Origin: Polynucleobacter sp. JS-Mosq-20-D10
Lineage (GTDB): Bacteria > Pseudomonadota > Gammaproteobacteria > Burkholderiales > Burkholderiaceae
Assembly (NCBI RefSeq): GCF_018687755.1
Contig: NZ_CP061305.1
Span: forward strand, 1,301,099 to 1,365,098
Length of the DNA: 64,000 nt
Direction: 5' to 3'
Part shown: positions 43,593 to 52,469 of the stretch, in pieces
Layout of the letters: the number at the start of each line of letters is the position of its first letter
Numbering within the stretch: the first letter of the stretch is position 1
Notes under the pieces: generated by a model
The model's database searches: none
Seen by the model: only the letters and a program-made list of their open reading frames with translations
What the model was told of the DNA's origin: nothing
Translations under genes and position numbers: made by a program

Positions 43593-44417
43593 TTAACGCC
43601 AAATTGGTAAGTTCAACCACCAACCCCACCACTCCGGCCAACCACGAGACCAGAATGGGCCGCTGATCACAATACATACAGCGCTCCAGAAAACTGCTGC
43701 TAAGGCTAAAAATAATCCAAGGCGATGGATTCCTAAAGTACCAATCGAATAGCCAATTGCATCTCTAAAGAAGGTGTCTTCATGCTCAGGGGTTTTTACA
43801 AACTCGCCCTTTTGAGGATTGGTAGAGGACAAAACCAAGCCACCATGTAATACCAAAGCAAATGTAGTTGCAAAGAATAAGGACACAGCAATCATGTGCG
43901 CTGGGTTGTAATGGAAATGTAGGTACTGATAACCTGTGTTGGAAACCCAATCTAAGTGACTCAAGATGCCGTATGGGAAGCCATGACCCCATGCACCCAT
44001 CAATACAGGTCGAATCACTACCAAAGTGAAATAAGCAAACACCGCCATTAAATAGGCGAAAGGAACATGAAGTCCCATGCCTAATTTTCGACAAATTTCA
44101 ATTTCTCGTAAGGCCCATGAAAAGAATGCTCCTAAGGCACAAACCGTAATCAGCTGCCAAAGCCCGCCTTTCAATAAAGGGGCGAAACCTAATCCATAAC
44201 TTATATCTGGTGGCGCGATATTAATCTGCCAAGGGTTCCATGTTGGACCCTGTGAAGCACCCCACAGAATGAGTGCGGTGCCTAAGAAAGCGAAGAAAAC
44301 GGTAGTAACACCAAAAAATCCTACATAAAACGGCCCCACCCAAAAATCGAATAAGTCCCCACCGACTAACGTACCGCCTCGAACGCGATACTTTCTTTCA
44401 AAACTAAGCATGGCCAT
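43593..44417 (-). CDS. pufL: Reaction centre L subunit
   Basis: The 274-residue protein starts MAMLSFERKYRVRGG and contains LFDFWVGPFYVGFFG, LSHLDWVSNTGYQY and HYNPAHMIAVS, all standard PufL elements including special-pair and non-haem iron His ligands. It forms the reaction-centre core with PufM. It is 85 bases downstream of pufA, separated by a strong hairpin. Confidence 0.96.
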   Translation of the reverse strand: MAMLSFERKYRVRGGTLVGGDLFDFWVGPFYVGFFGVTTVFFAFLGTALILWGASQGPTWNPWQINIAPPDISYGLGFAPLLKGGLWQLITVCALGAFFSWALREIEICRKLGMGLHVPFAYLMAVFAYFTLVVIRPVLMGAWGHGFPYGILSHLDWVSNTGYQYLHFHYNPAHMIAVSLFFATTFALVLHGGLVLSSTNPQKGEFVKTPEHEDTFFRDAIGYSIGTLGIHRLGLFLALAAVFWSAVCIVISGPFWSRGWPEWWGWWLNLPIWR

Positions 44418-44438
44418 TTTTTATGCTCTCCAATGAAT

Positions 44439-44487
44439 GGATAAATAGGGTTGAGCTAAAAAGCGATTTAACCTAACCCTATTCACC
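44439..44487 (-). repeat. Intercistronic hairpin between pufA and pufL
   Basis: AATAGGGTT and AACCCTATT, with further pairs on either side (GGTG with TATCC including wobbles), form a stem around a 22-base loop. No T-run follows. In other purple bacteria a hairpin at this site protects the 3' end of the pufBA message so antenna outnumbers reaction centre; the same role is inferred here. Confidence 0.65.
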
Positions 44488-44502
44488 ATTTTTTTATACA
44501 AA

Positions 44503-44709
44503 TTACTTTGCTGCTGGAACTGATGGTGGCATTGCAGAACCTGTTTTTGCTTCCATCGCCTTAAACTGGGCTTGGCTTAAACCATCCAACCAGTTAAAAC
44601 GAACACTACTCAGCAAAATCAAGTGAATCATTGCTGCAAGACCAAACAGGAAAACACCTTGAACAACCATTGATCGCAAGGGATCATAAAGTTTCCAAAT
44701 TCTCCACAT
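44503..44709 (-). CDS. pufA: LH1 alpha polypeptide
   Basis: The 68-residue protein has the LH1 alpha pattern MWRIWKLYDP at the start, the bacteriochlorophyll ligand His29 (AAMIHLILLSS) and FNWLDG after it, followed by a C-terminal tail of about 25 residues ending PPSVPAAK. It is 9 bases downstream of an unknown 74-codon gene rather than next to pufB, which is unusual. Confidence 0.95.
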   Translation of the reverse strand: MWRIWKLYDPLRSMVVQGVFLFGLAAMIHLILLSSVRFNWLDGLSQAQFKAMEAKTGSAMPPSVPAAK

Positions 44710-44718
44710 AATCTTCTC

Positions 44719-44943
44719 CTAATTTAAATAAGACATAAAACCATAGACTGCCGACCTCGTACCATCGATAAGTGATTTTTCTTCAGCTCCAGGAAGCCAA
44801 GAACTCCACTTCGTTGGCAAAATCTGGGTGAATAAAGAAATAGCAAAGCACACTAAAAAACATAAAATAAAAATAAGATTAAAAGTAATCGAATCCTCCC
44901 TGATCATATTTTTCTCTTTGCTCATAACGTGATTCATTTTCAT
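44719..44943 (-). CDS. Unknown single-span membrane protein inserted between pufB and pufA
   Basis: The 74-residue product has a basic N-terminus, one hydrophobic helix (about residues 21-43) and the tail WLPGAEEKSLIDG then SAVYGFMSYLN. TTAGGGGAAT before the first ATG is a good ribosome site. The tail looks conserved-type and faces one side of the membrane. Topology and size recall PufQ (74 residues), but PufQ normally lies before pufB and I see no convincing sequence match; PufX is also unlike it. Its position within the antenna pair suggests a structural or assembly part of the RC-LH1 complex. Confidence 0.72.
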   Translation of the reverse strand: MKMNHVMSKEKNMIREDSITFNLIFILCFLVCFAISLFTQILPTKWSSWLPGAEEKSLIDGTRSAVYGFMSYLN

Positions 44944-44970
44944 ATTATTCCCCTAAGATTTATTCCGTTT

Positions 44971-45123
44971 TCAGTGGAACCAAGGACGCCATGCCCAAAC
45001 CAAGATATGGGCTACTACAGCTATAGAAGTAAAGCCAACTAAACCTTGGATGTACAACTGGTGAAACTCCTTGGCTTCGTCATCAGTAAGGCCAGATATT
45101 GAACCTGTTCTGTGATCGCTCAT
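44971..45123 (-). CDS. pufB: LH1 beta polypeptide
   Basis: A 50-residue ORF reads MSDHRTGSISGLTDDEAKEF, with His21 and the bacteriochlorophyll ligand His39 (VVAHILVWAWRPW), a standard LH1 beta. AAGGAGG 10 bases upstream is its ribosome site and lies inside the preceding 49-codon ORF, whose stop overlaps this ATG. Confidence 0.95.
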   Translation of the reverse strand: MSDHRTGSISGLTDDEAKEFHQLYIQGLVGFTSIAVVAHILVWAWRPWFH

Positions 45124-45269
45124 AACCAATTACCTCCTTCAAAAATAGCCTTGCGGCCGTTACCGCGCTTAACCCGCGCGACATGGGCTGTAGCGTACGG
45201 CATGCCACATTCCGTTTCCAACAAATCAATGGATTTGTTGTAATTGACTTTTGTTGTTAAAAAAATCAT
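45120..45269 (-). CDS. 49-aa ORF coupled to bchZ and pufB
   Basis: The ATG overlaps the bchZ stop (ATGA), and the TGA overlaps the pufB ATG, so this ORF exactly bridges the two genes. The product has no membrane span: it begins MIFLTTKVNYNKS, continues through ECGMPYATAHVARV and is basic towards the end (KRGNGRKAIFEGG). It occupies the place of pufQ in Rhodobacter but does not resemble it. It may be a translated leader that tunes pufB (as proposed for pufK) or a small soluble protein. Not recognised. Confidence 0.6.
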   Translation of the reverse strand: MIFLTTKVNYNKSIDLLETECGMPYATAHVARVKRGNGRKAIFEGGNWL

Positions 45270-46723
45270 GCTTCGATCTCTTCAATAATTTCCTTGCAAG
45301 AAGACTTCACTCTTGCAGATGTAATTCTTTCTTCACCAGCCTTCTCTGCCTCTTGCTCTACGCGATCACGCATCTCTTTTGCTGCAGAAATCTGAATCAG
45401 CACTGGCCTGGTTTTAATGTAGTCCGCAACCAATTTCTGGGCATCCTGATCCCAAGGGAGCGCGTTGGAGCGATAGGTGCGGGTTAGTGATGCGTCTACC
45501 TTGTCCATATCAGTGCCTAATGGCAAGATATAGAAGAGCGCATCAAACAATCCGTTACAAAATTCTTGAATAATGTATGTCGCACCGGCATAACCCATAA
45601 ATGGGGTGCCGGTATGGCGACGAATAATCGCCCCAGGAAAGGATGAGGGGATATAAGAAGCTTTGCTACCAGTTTCAGCTAGATACATTCTTTCGTTGTA
45701 GCTGCCAAACATGACTAGTGGCGGCTTCTCTTTAGTGAGCTTTCGCACATCTTGATTATTGGTTTTTTCGCCAGGCTTTCTTGGGACGGCAAAACTGCAA
45801 GGTAGACCCATCTCATCTGATAGGAAATGACGAATACCCCGGGTATAAGTTTCATTAGCTACCACGGCATAACTGGCTGTACTGAAAAAATCTTGAGTTA
45901 CAGAACGCCATAAGTCCCAGATTGGCTTAATGGTGGTGTGTTTTTCACGTTCAATAAATGGCTCTGGATCTAAACCAAGCAATTCGCCGAGTTTGCGCAA
46001 GAATTGAGTTGTGCTATGCAAACCTAATGGTGCTTGCAAATATGGTCGCTCTAAAGCTTCACATAACATCCGACCAAATTCACGATACATACAAATATTC
46101 ACATCTGCATTCACTAAGTTCTCTACTTCAGCCAAGTGAGATCCCAGTGGGAAAACCATATTAATATCAGCACCAATACCTTCAACTAAACGGCGAATCT
46201 CGGCTAGATCACTAGGCATATTGAACGTGCCGTAGCATGGTCCAATAATATTCACGCGTGGCTTTTCGCCTTCGGCTCTTGGTTTACGTTCTGGAATCTT
46301 ACGAGTTCCATATTCACTCCATAACCAATACATTGCGCGGTTAGCACATTGCCATTGATCTTCATCAATGGTTCTTGGTAAAAAGCGGGCAATATTCATA
46401 CCCTCTGGAGTAACGCCACCACCAATCATCTCTGCAATAGAGCCGGTTACGACTACAGCCGGAAGATCAGGGTCTAAAGTGGCGTGAGCACGTTTCATGG
46501 CGCCCTCTGTGCCTTCACGACCTAACTGCTCTTCCTCTAAACCGGTAACTACAATCGGCAACTCATGTGGAGGTAATGCATCGGTATAGTGCAGGACAGA
46601 AGTTACTGGTAAGTTTTCACAACCGACAGGGCCGTCAATAACTACCTGTAATCCTTTGATGGCAGTAAATACATAGACTGCTCCCCAATATCCACCAGCA
46701 CGATCATGATCGATGACGAACAT
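45266..46723 (-). CDS. bchZ: Chlorophyllide a reductase subunit BchZ
   Basis: The 485-residue nitrogenase-like subunit begins MFVIDHDRAGGYWGAVYVF and has GPVGCENLPVTSVLHYTDALPP (in part GCENLPVTSV), matching BchZ. With BchX and BchY it reduces ring B of chlorophyllide a, making the bacteriochlorin. Overlaps of one base with bchY and four with the next ORF indicate a tight operon. Confidence 0.96.
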   Translation of the reverse strand: MFVIDHDRAGGYWGAVYVFTAIKGLQVVIDGPVGCENLPVTSVLHYTDALPPHELPIVVTGLEEEQLGREGTEGAMKRAHATLDPDLPAVVVTGSIAEMIGGGVTPEGMNIARFLPRTIDEDQWQCANRAMYWLWSEYGTRKIPERKPRAEGEKPRVNIIGPCYGTFNMPSDLAEIRRLVEGIGADINMVFPLGSHLAEVENLVNADVNICMYREFGRMLCEALERPYLQAPLGLHSTTQFLRKLGELLGLDPEPFIEREKHTTIKPIWDLWRSVTQDFFSTASYAVVANETYTRGIRHFLSDEMGLPCSFAVPRKPGEKTNNQDVRKLTKEKPPLVMFGSYNERMYLAETGSKASYIPSSFPGAIIRRHTGTPFMGYAGATYIIQEFCNGLFDALFYILPLGTDMDKVDASLTRTYRSNALPWDQDAQKLVADYIKTRPVLIQISAAKEMRDRVEQEAEKAGEERITSARVKSSCKEIIEEIEA

Positions 46724-48261
46724 TACATCATCTCCTCAGCTTTGCGCTTCTTCAATTTCTTCTCTAGCTTGCGGCGGACCTCAGCCTTAAACTCTGGGTG
46801 ATCTTGTGGAACATTTTCCCAAACACCTGACTTATAGCCAGATCCAACATCTCCAAAAAATGCTTTCATCTCATCAAAGCGCGCTTGATTACCAATCGCA
46901 GCATTGATCACTTGCGCTAATGAACCAGCTCCGGCAGGACCCATCAGCGGTCTTGCTGAAATGAGATTCGTAAAGTAAAGCGAGGGAATTGAAGCTTGCT
47001 TAGCTGCTTGAACTACTGGAGTTGTACCAATTGCCAAGTCAGGCTTGAACTCTTTCATCGCGGCTAAATCTTGCTCTAAAGAGGCACGGAATTGAACGTG
47101 AACGCCTTTTGCTTCCAACCATTCCCGATCTTCATCACTCCAAGGAGTGCGTGGGCATGCTGAGCCAACATAACGTACATCAGCACCACTCTCAATCAGC
47201 AAACGTGCCACGATGAGCTCTGAACCTTCGTAACCGCTCAAGGTAATGCGTCCTTTAATTGGAGCAGCAGCAAGCACACCCTTAATTGCTGGGAGGATAC
47301 GGTTTTGCGCAGCTGCAATTAAATCTTGTGGGGTATTGGTAGATTTACCAATGGCCTCTAACCAACGGGCGGTGCCCTCGTAACCTACCGGAGCTGATCC
47401 AACAATAGATCTTCCCGCTGCTTGAAATTCGCGAATACATGAGGTGTAAAAAGGATGCAATGCGGCAACCGTTACACAATCAAGCGCTTGATACATTTCA
47501 CGCCATTCGCGGGTAGGTACTGAAGCGCCGACTGCTAAACCCATCGGCTCAATCATCATGCCGATGCCAACAGGATCAGCTGGGAAAATTTCACCTAATA
47601 AGGTAATGGTAGGCTTGCTTGAGCGACCAGCACGTGGTGCCTGCACTGGCCCAGACATGGCCTCATTGCGAGCGTAATTGAGCATTGCACCTGCTAATAC
47701 ATCCTTCGCTTCAGCATGAGTTGGCACACCAAATCCTGGCACATCAATACCGATGATGCGTACACCATTAATTTCTTTTGGCAACAACTGAAGCGGAACA
47801 CCGCTAGCAGTTGGTACGCATAAATTAATAATGACGATTGCATCATATTTTTCTGGATCGGCTTCTTGATAGACAGAATCACGAATGTCTTCAAACAACT
47901 TGCCAGTAACCAATGTCTCTGAATTAAATGGCACATAACCAACACTACGACGTGCGCCATAAAAATGAGAAGTAAAAGTGAGACCATAAACGCAGCATGC
48001 TGAGCCAGAAAGAATCGTGGCAGTTCTGCGCATCCGCAACCCTACTCGTAAGGCTCCAAATGCAGGGCACATACTTTGTGGCTGATCATGCGGACCTTTA
48101 GGATAGTCTTTTGCATACTGCTGCAATGTTTCTGACTTACCCGCAGCCTTTGCAGCAGCAAGCATTTCTGCTTCACCAGAATGACAACCTAAGCCATCTC
48201 CTAGCGTAGGATCAGTTTTTAACTTTTCCTCTGGGGTAATGGGAATAATTGTTTTATTCAT
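46723..48261 (-). CDS. bchY: Chlorophyllide a reductase subunit BchY
   Basis: The 512-residue subunit has the N-terminal LGCHSGEAEML and SMCPAFGALRVGLRMRR with the cluster Cys, then SACCVYGLTFTSHFYGARRS. BchY pairs with BchZ to form the catalytic component of chlorophyllide a oxidoreductase. The start is 24 bases after the bchX stop. Confidence 0.96.
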   Translation of the reverse strand: MNKTIIPITPEEKLKTDPTLGDGLGCHSGEAEMLAAAKAAGKSETLQQYAKDYPKGPHDQPQSMCPAFGALRVGLRMRRTATILSGSACCVYGLTFTSHFYGARRSVGYVPFNSETLVTGKLFEDIRDSVYQEADPEKYDAIVIINLCVPTASGVPLQLLPKEINGVRIIGIDVPGFGVPTHAEAKDVLAGAMLNYARNEAMSGPVQAPRAGRSSKPTITLLGEIFPADPVGIGMMIEPMGLAVGASVPTREWREMYQALDCVTVAALHPFYTSCIREFQAAGRSIVGSAPVGYEGTARWLEAIGKSTNTPQDLIAAAQNRILPAIKGVLAAAPIKGRITLSGYEGSELIVARLLIESGADVRYVGSACPRTPWSDEDREWLEAKGVHVQFRASLEQDLAAMKEFKPDLAIGTTPVVQAAKQASIPSLYFTNLISARPLMGPAGAGSLAQVINAAIGNQARFDEMKAFFGDVGSGYKSGVWENVPQDHPEFKAEVRRKLEKKLKKRKAEEMM

Positions 48262-48285
48262 AACGGCGTATTGATCTCTATCTCT

Positions 48286-49293
48286 TTAGGCTTGATCGTA
48301 GATAACTTCGAGTGTTTTCTTGATCACTTCGTCTTTACCCATCATGTCTTTCACAGTGGCAGGTTTTAAGACGACATCGCGACCAGTTATTTCTGAGGAG
48401 AACAGGCCCAATAACTCATCTTGACTTAATGGCTTAGGGCGCACTGGCGGAGCTTCTGAAACGTTAGTGGCGAGCTCTTCGAATAGCGGAGCCCACTGTG
48501 TACCAGGCTGGCCAATAATTTCATAACTCGCACTCTTGCGACGAATATCTTCGTTCGCAGGGATGGCTGCCAATACAGGGATACCAGCCTTCTCAGCAAA
48601 AGCTTGTGCCTCGCCAGTCAGGTCATCCTTATTAATCACCATGCCCGCTACACCAACGTTGCCGCCGAGTTTGCGGAAGTACTCCACAGCTGAACAAACG
48701 TTGTTCGCAACATAAAGCGATTGCAAATCGTTACTAGCAACCACGATCACTTTTTGGCACATATCTCGAGCGATTGGCAAACCAAAGCCGCCGCAGACCA
48801 CGTCTCCCAAGAAATCAAGCAATACGTAATCAAAGCCCCAATCGTGGAAGCCTAATTTTTCTAATGTTTCGAAGCCATGAATAATGCCGCGACCACCGCA
48901 GCCACGACCTACTTCTGGGCCACCGAGCTCCATCGCAAATACACCATCACGAATAAAGCAAACATCGCCAATCGAAACAGACTCGCCAGCTAATTTTTTC
49001 TTAGAGGAAGTTTCAATAATGGTTGGGCAAGCTTTACCACCGAACAAGAGCGAAGTGGTATCGCTCTTTGGATCGCATCCAATCAACAATACTTTCTTGC
49101 CTTGTTGGGCCATCATGTATGACAGGTTGGCAAGCGTAAAGCTCTTACCAATACCGCCCTTGCCATAAATAGCAATGATTTGGGTTTCTTTAGTTACAGG
49201 ACCAGTAGAAACTGGATCGGGCTCAATAGCAGCCTCTTTTTTTAAGTCCATAAACTGAATTGTTGCTGTTGCTGGGATGCTTGATGAACTCAT
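48286..49293 (-). CDS. bchX: Chlorophyllide a reductase iron protein BchX
   Basis: From the ATG at 49293 (overlapping the bchC stop, with GGAGAA upstream) the product has 335 residues. It is a NifH-like ATPase: Walker A YGKGGIGKSFTLANL, cluster Cys in GRGCGGRGI and VVCGGFGLP. The FTL in place of TTS after the P-loop and the N-terminal extension distinguish it from BchL. It delivers electrons to BchYZ. Confidence 0.95.
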   Translation of the reverse strand: MSSSSIPATATIQFMDLKKEAAIEPDPVSTGPVTKETQIIAIYGKGGIGKSFTLANLSYMMAQQGKKVLLIGCDPKSDTTSLLFGGKACPTIIETSSKKKLAGESVSIGDVCFIRDGVFAMELGGPEVGRGCGGRGIIHGFETLEKLGFHDWGFDYVLLDFLGDVVCGGFGLPIARDMCQKVIVVASNDLQSLYVANNVCSAVEYFRKLGGNVGVAGMVINKDDLTGEAQAFAEKAGIPVLAAIPANEDIRRKSASYEIIGQPGTQWAPLFEELATNVSEAPPVRPKPLSQDELLGLFSSEITGRDVVLKPATVKDMMGKDEVIKKTLEVIYDQA

Positions 49294-50237
49294 TGCAGAT
49301 TTCTCCAATCTAGAACCATTTTTAAACAATCGATATTGTTGAAAGCCGTGTGATAGGCCGTATTTGCATCATTCGGTGAGGAGCGATGCGTAATCAAACC
49401 ATCCAAACTTAATTTGCCAGACTCGACTAAATCTTTTATTGCCACTAAATCTCCAGGCGCCCACTGCGCCGCAATGCGAATACGTGCTTCCCGCATAAAG
49501 GCTTGTGGGAATGAAAAAGAAATCGTGTCATAAAATCCTGCCAAAACAATTTCACCGCCAGGAGCAAGACAGCTAATCAACGTATCGACTAAACGGGCAT
49601 CGCCACTGACATCCACAATCGTTTTATATTTTTTAACTGGATCATCTTTGGGATCTATTGCGTCGTAACCTATGGCACCTTCACGGCGCCCTGCATTGGT
49701 TTCCCACACTACCGGGCGCTTACCCTTGGCAACTGCAATCCGAGCAATCAAGCGACCTAATACACCATGACCAATAATCAAATCTGGTTGCTCCTGTCCA
49801 GGGCCAGAAGTCACGTGGTGGCCAGTTGCAGCTAAAGCAAAAAGGATGGCTTCTTCACCTAAATGATCTTGAATAGCAATCACGCGATTACTATCTACGA
49901 CCACCCGTGAAGCTGCACCACCAAACAAGCCCTTAATCTCTCCGTAGCACTTTGCACCAGGAACGAATACTCTTTGACCGATCTTTAAATTAGAATCTGC
50001 ACCTGCTTGCACTACCCTGCCAACAGACTCGTAACCGGGTACCAATGGATAGCCCATGCCAGGAAAATTCGGCATTTTTCCAGTCCACAATAATTTTTCT
50101 GTACCCGTACTGATTCCGCTCCACTCCATATCAACCAAGACATCGATGGGGGTCATAGGGGTTAATTCAAGATCGGTAAGAGCAACACTTTCTGGTCTTT
50201 CCAGAACGATCGCTCTTGTTTGATATTGATTAGTCAT
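49290..50237 (-). CDS. bchC: 3-hydroxyethyl bacteriochlorophyllide a dehydrogenase BchC
   Basis: A 315-residue member of the zinc-less alcohol dehydrogenase/MDR family: DMEWSGISTGTEKLLWTG near residues 51-68 and YPLVPGYESVG after it are BchC hallmarks. It oxidises the 3-hydroxyethyl group to acetyl. It is first in the bchCXYZ-puf superoperon and has its own promoter with a PpsR palindrome. Confidence 0.95.
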   Translation of the reverse strand: MTNQYQTRAIVLERPESVALTDLELTPMTPIDVLVDMEWSGISTGTEKLLWTGKMPNFPGMGYPLVPGYESVGRVVQAGADSNLKIGQRVFVPGAKCYGEIKGLFGGAASRVVVDSNRVIAIQDHLGEEAILFALAATGHHVTSGPGQEQPDLIIGHGVLGRLIARIAVAKGKRPVVWETNAGRREGAIGYDAIDPKDDPVKKYKTIVDVSGDARLVDTLISCLAPGGEIVLAGFYDTISFSFPQAFMREARIRIAAQWAPGDLVAIKDLVESGKLSLDGLITHRSSPNDANTAYHTAFNNIDCLKMVLDWRNLQ

Positions 50238-50249
50238 TGCTCGCTAAAT

Positions 50250-50290
50250 ATTCTTGTTTTTTCGATTAAATGTGTAAAAAAATATTTACA
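50250..50290 (-). promoter_or_regulatory. Predicted PpsR-controlled promoter of the bchCXYZ-puf superoperon
   Basis: TGTAAAAAAATATTTACA (50273-50290) is a TGT-N12-ACA palindrome. On the minus strand TTTACA acts as -35 and AAGAAT follows after 17 bases (50250-50255). The arrangement is the same as at hemA and bchH. The bchC ATG is only 13 bases beyond the -10. Confidence 0.65.
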
Positions 50291-50354
50291 CTTTGTTTTT
50301 AACCTGTATTTGCCCATTTGTCATCTAGGGGTTTTCTCTACTAACTCAATTAAT

Positions 50355-50384
50355 CAAAAAAAACCTGTCCGGATAGGTCTTTTA
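50355..50384 (-). terminator. Probable intrinsic terminator after crtF
   Basis: On the minus strand AAAAGACCT-x8-AGGTTTTTTTT forms a short stem (ACCT with AGGT, extended by A-T pairs) ending in eight T residues. It lies 16 bases past the crtF stop and upstream of the bchC promoter. Confidence 0.6.
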
Positions 50385-50399
50385 CACACTTTTAACGCC

Positions 50400-51527
50400 T
50401 TAAATTGCAGGTTTATTGCACTGCAATATTTGCGCATTCAAGGGCATGTAAGAATTTAATAGCTTGATATCCGTAAAGCCTGCTTGACTCAATAAACCGC
50501 TAATTTCTGCTTCAGTTCTGGGTCTTCCTCTGCCCATGGCCAGTAGATAAAAACCAAAATAGGCATGGCCCATCGCCTCAAATCCCTTGGTCTCGGCCAT
50601 AGGCTCTGCAAGCAATAAAGTCCCACCTGGATTGAGGGCATCAAACACATTGGCTAGCAACTGCCTTACTCGAGCGTCATCATGATCAAAGATGACTCGA
50701 ACCAGGGTTGCCAGATCACAGCCTTTAGGTAGCGGGTCTTGGAAAAAGTTCCCGCCTACGGCCTGCGCTCTATTAGATAAGCCAATTTCCTTAAAGTGCG
50801 AATTGGAGAGTTCTGCTACACCAGGAATATCAAATAATTTAAAAGTAAGGTGGGGGTAGCGGCTGGCTAATCTTTTAATAAAAACACCCTGACCACCGCC
50901 GATATCGAGAACCATTTGGTGTTTGCCCATAGGGTAGGCATCGATAATCTCATCTGTTACCAATGATTGGGTATGCGCCATCAATTTAGAGTAGTCAGCA
51001 ACTGTTTCAGCTGATAAATTTTCTGGTGCCGCGCCCTGCTCTGGCGTGATGTAGGACCAGTACTCATTTAGAGCGACGGAACTTTTATCGCCCTGTAACA
51101 AAGCTATCGGATCGGACAAGTCGCGATAGAAATCAGCATGGTGTTTGACCATATCCAGAATGGCAACATTGCCGACTAATGGAGCGCTCTTCATGCTGAG
51201 TGCATAACGATCATCGCTACGCTTGACCAGCAACTGGATAGCGACTGCCGCATCTAGTAAACGCCTTAAGCCGGCTGGCTTTAAAGGCACTTGTTTTTGA
51301 AGATCGCCAAAGCTGACAGCACCCTTTGCCAAGATGTCAAAAAGGTTTACTTGGGTGCAAGCAAGCAGAACTTGGGTGTAGACAAAGCCCGCCATCAAAT
51401 CAAAGATGCTGGAGGCTTGCTTTCGGACTATCCAGCGAGTGAGTGGAAAGCGGGTAGCACAGCGCTGAAAGCTTGGTGAGGCAATTAGACGATTACGCCA
51501 ATCGAAGAAACGTTCCATGAATGGCAA
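50400..51527 (-). CDS. crtF: Hydroxyneurosporene O-methyltransferase CrtF
   Basis: The 375-residue protein is a SAM-dependent O-methyltransferase with an N-terminal dimerisation/winged-helix domain (LFDILAKGAVSFGDLQK) and motif I VLDIGGGQGVFIKRL near residue 200. CrtF methylates the 1-hydroxyl of acyclic carotenoids. It is the last gene of bchH-crtE-crtF on this strand. Confidence 0.9.
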   Translation of the reverse strand: MPFMERFFDWRNRLIASPSFQRCATRFPLTRWIVRKQASSIFDLMAGFVYTQVLLACTQVNLFDILAKGAVSFGDLQKQVPLKPAGLRRLLDAAVAIQLLVKRSDDRYALSMKSAPLVGNVAILDMVKHHADFYRDLSDPIALLQGDKSSVALNEYWSYITPEQGAAPENLSAETVADYSKLMAHTQSLVTDEIIDAYPMGKHQMVLDIGGGQGVFIKRLASRYPHLTFKLFDIPGVAELSNSHFKEIGLSNRAQAVGGNFFQDPLPKGCDLATLVRVIFDHDDARVRQLLANVFDALNPGGTLLLAEPMAETKGFEAMGHAYFGFYLLAMGRGRPRTEAEISGLLSQAGFTDIKLLNSYMPLNAQILQCNKPAI

Positions 51528-51556
51528 TTGATGAAAGAGAAAAAACAGAGTGTGGC

Positions 51557-52459
51557 TTAAGAATGACTAGCGTGGCCGACTAGGATCTTTCTCTCCTTAT
51601 CCTTAAACCATTCTGATGGCACTAGCCGCTCCGACTCTTGTCGCACTAAGCCTCGCAGCATTTTCTCGCCTTTGCAATGAGGTATTGAGGCAATTGCCTT
51701 TTGTACTAACTCATCAAAACGTTGCACTGCTCCAGTTAAACCTAAATCTTTTGCAGAGCTGGGGCGATTATGAGCTATGTCCTGGCCACAGGGTTTTCCT
51801 AAAACACTCTGGTCTGCAACCACATCACGAATATCATCTGCTACTTGATAAGCTTCGCCAAGCCACTCACCTAGAGGCCTCCAAGTCGCCGCATCTGCTC
51901 CCGCAGCTTGTGCACCAGCAGCAGTCGCCGCCTCAAATAAGGACCCTGTTTTAGCTCGCTGGTAATCACCTAAATCTACTTTTGATTCACACTCCCAGGC
52001 CTGGCCCGCAACAATTCCATGGGGAGATCCTACACTCATTGCAATTGTGTTCATCAATGGGGCTAAGCGGAATATTGAACGAGTACCTGAGCTTGCTAGG
52101 CACTGAAAAGCCAAAACGATGAGGGCATCGCCTGCGAGAACAGCAATACGCTCACCATAGGCCGCGTGCACCGAAGGCCTGCCACGTCGCAACGCTGCAT
52201 CATCAAAACAAGGCAAATCATCATGGACTAAAGACGCGCAATGCAATAACTCAATTGCGCTAGCAGCTGCATTGGATAGAGCGGGATCATCATCTCCACA
52301 AGCAGATGCCACTGCTAAACATAATTGAGGACGAATTCTGGCTCCACCAGGAAATACCGAGTAATGCATTGCCTCCTGCAATAGCTGAGGCCCCTGCTTA
52401 GAGTAGGACAAATGCATTGCATCTTCAAGACTTTGATTGATTCGATCTAGCATACTCAT
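51557..52459 (-). CDS. crtE: Geranylgeranyl diphosphate synthase CrtE
   Basis: A 300-residue trans-prenyltransferase with the first Asp-rich motif HDDLPCFDDA and the second QVADDIRDV. It makes GGPP for both carotenoids and the bacteriochlorophyll tail. It begins 10 bases after the bchH stop. Confidence 0.92.
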   Translation of the reverse strand: MSMLDRINQSLEDAMHLSYSKQGPQLLQEAMHYSVFPGGARIRPQLCLAVASACGDDDPALSNAAASAIELLHCASLVHDDLPCFDDAALRRGRPSVHAAYGERIAVLAGDALIVLAFQCLASSGTRSIFRLAPLMNTIAMSVGSPHGIVAGQAWECESKVDLGDYQRAKTGSLFEAATAAGAQAAGADAATWRPLGEWLGEAYQVADDIRDVVADQSVLGKPCGQDIAHNRPSSAKDLGLTGAVQRFDELVQKAIASIPHCKGEKMLRGLVRQESERLVPSEWFKDKERKILVGHASHS

Positions 52460-52469
52460 ATTTAATCCT

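Noticed and set aside
48286..49293. Nitrogenase iron protein (NifH) reading of bchX, and likewise of bchL
   Set aside because: Neighbouring BchY/BchZ and BchB, plus BchX/BchL-specific segments, identify chlorophyllide and protochlorophyllide reductase proteins; no nif genes are present.
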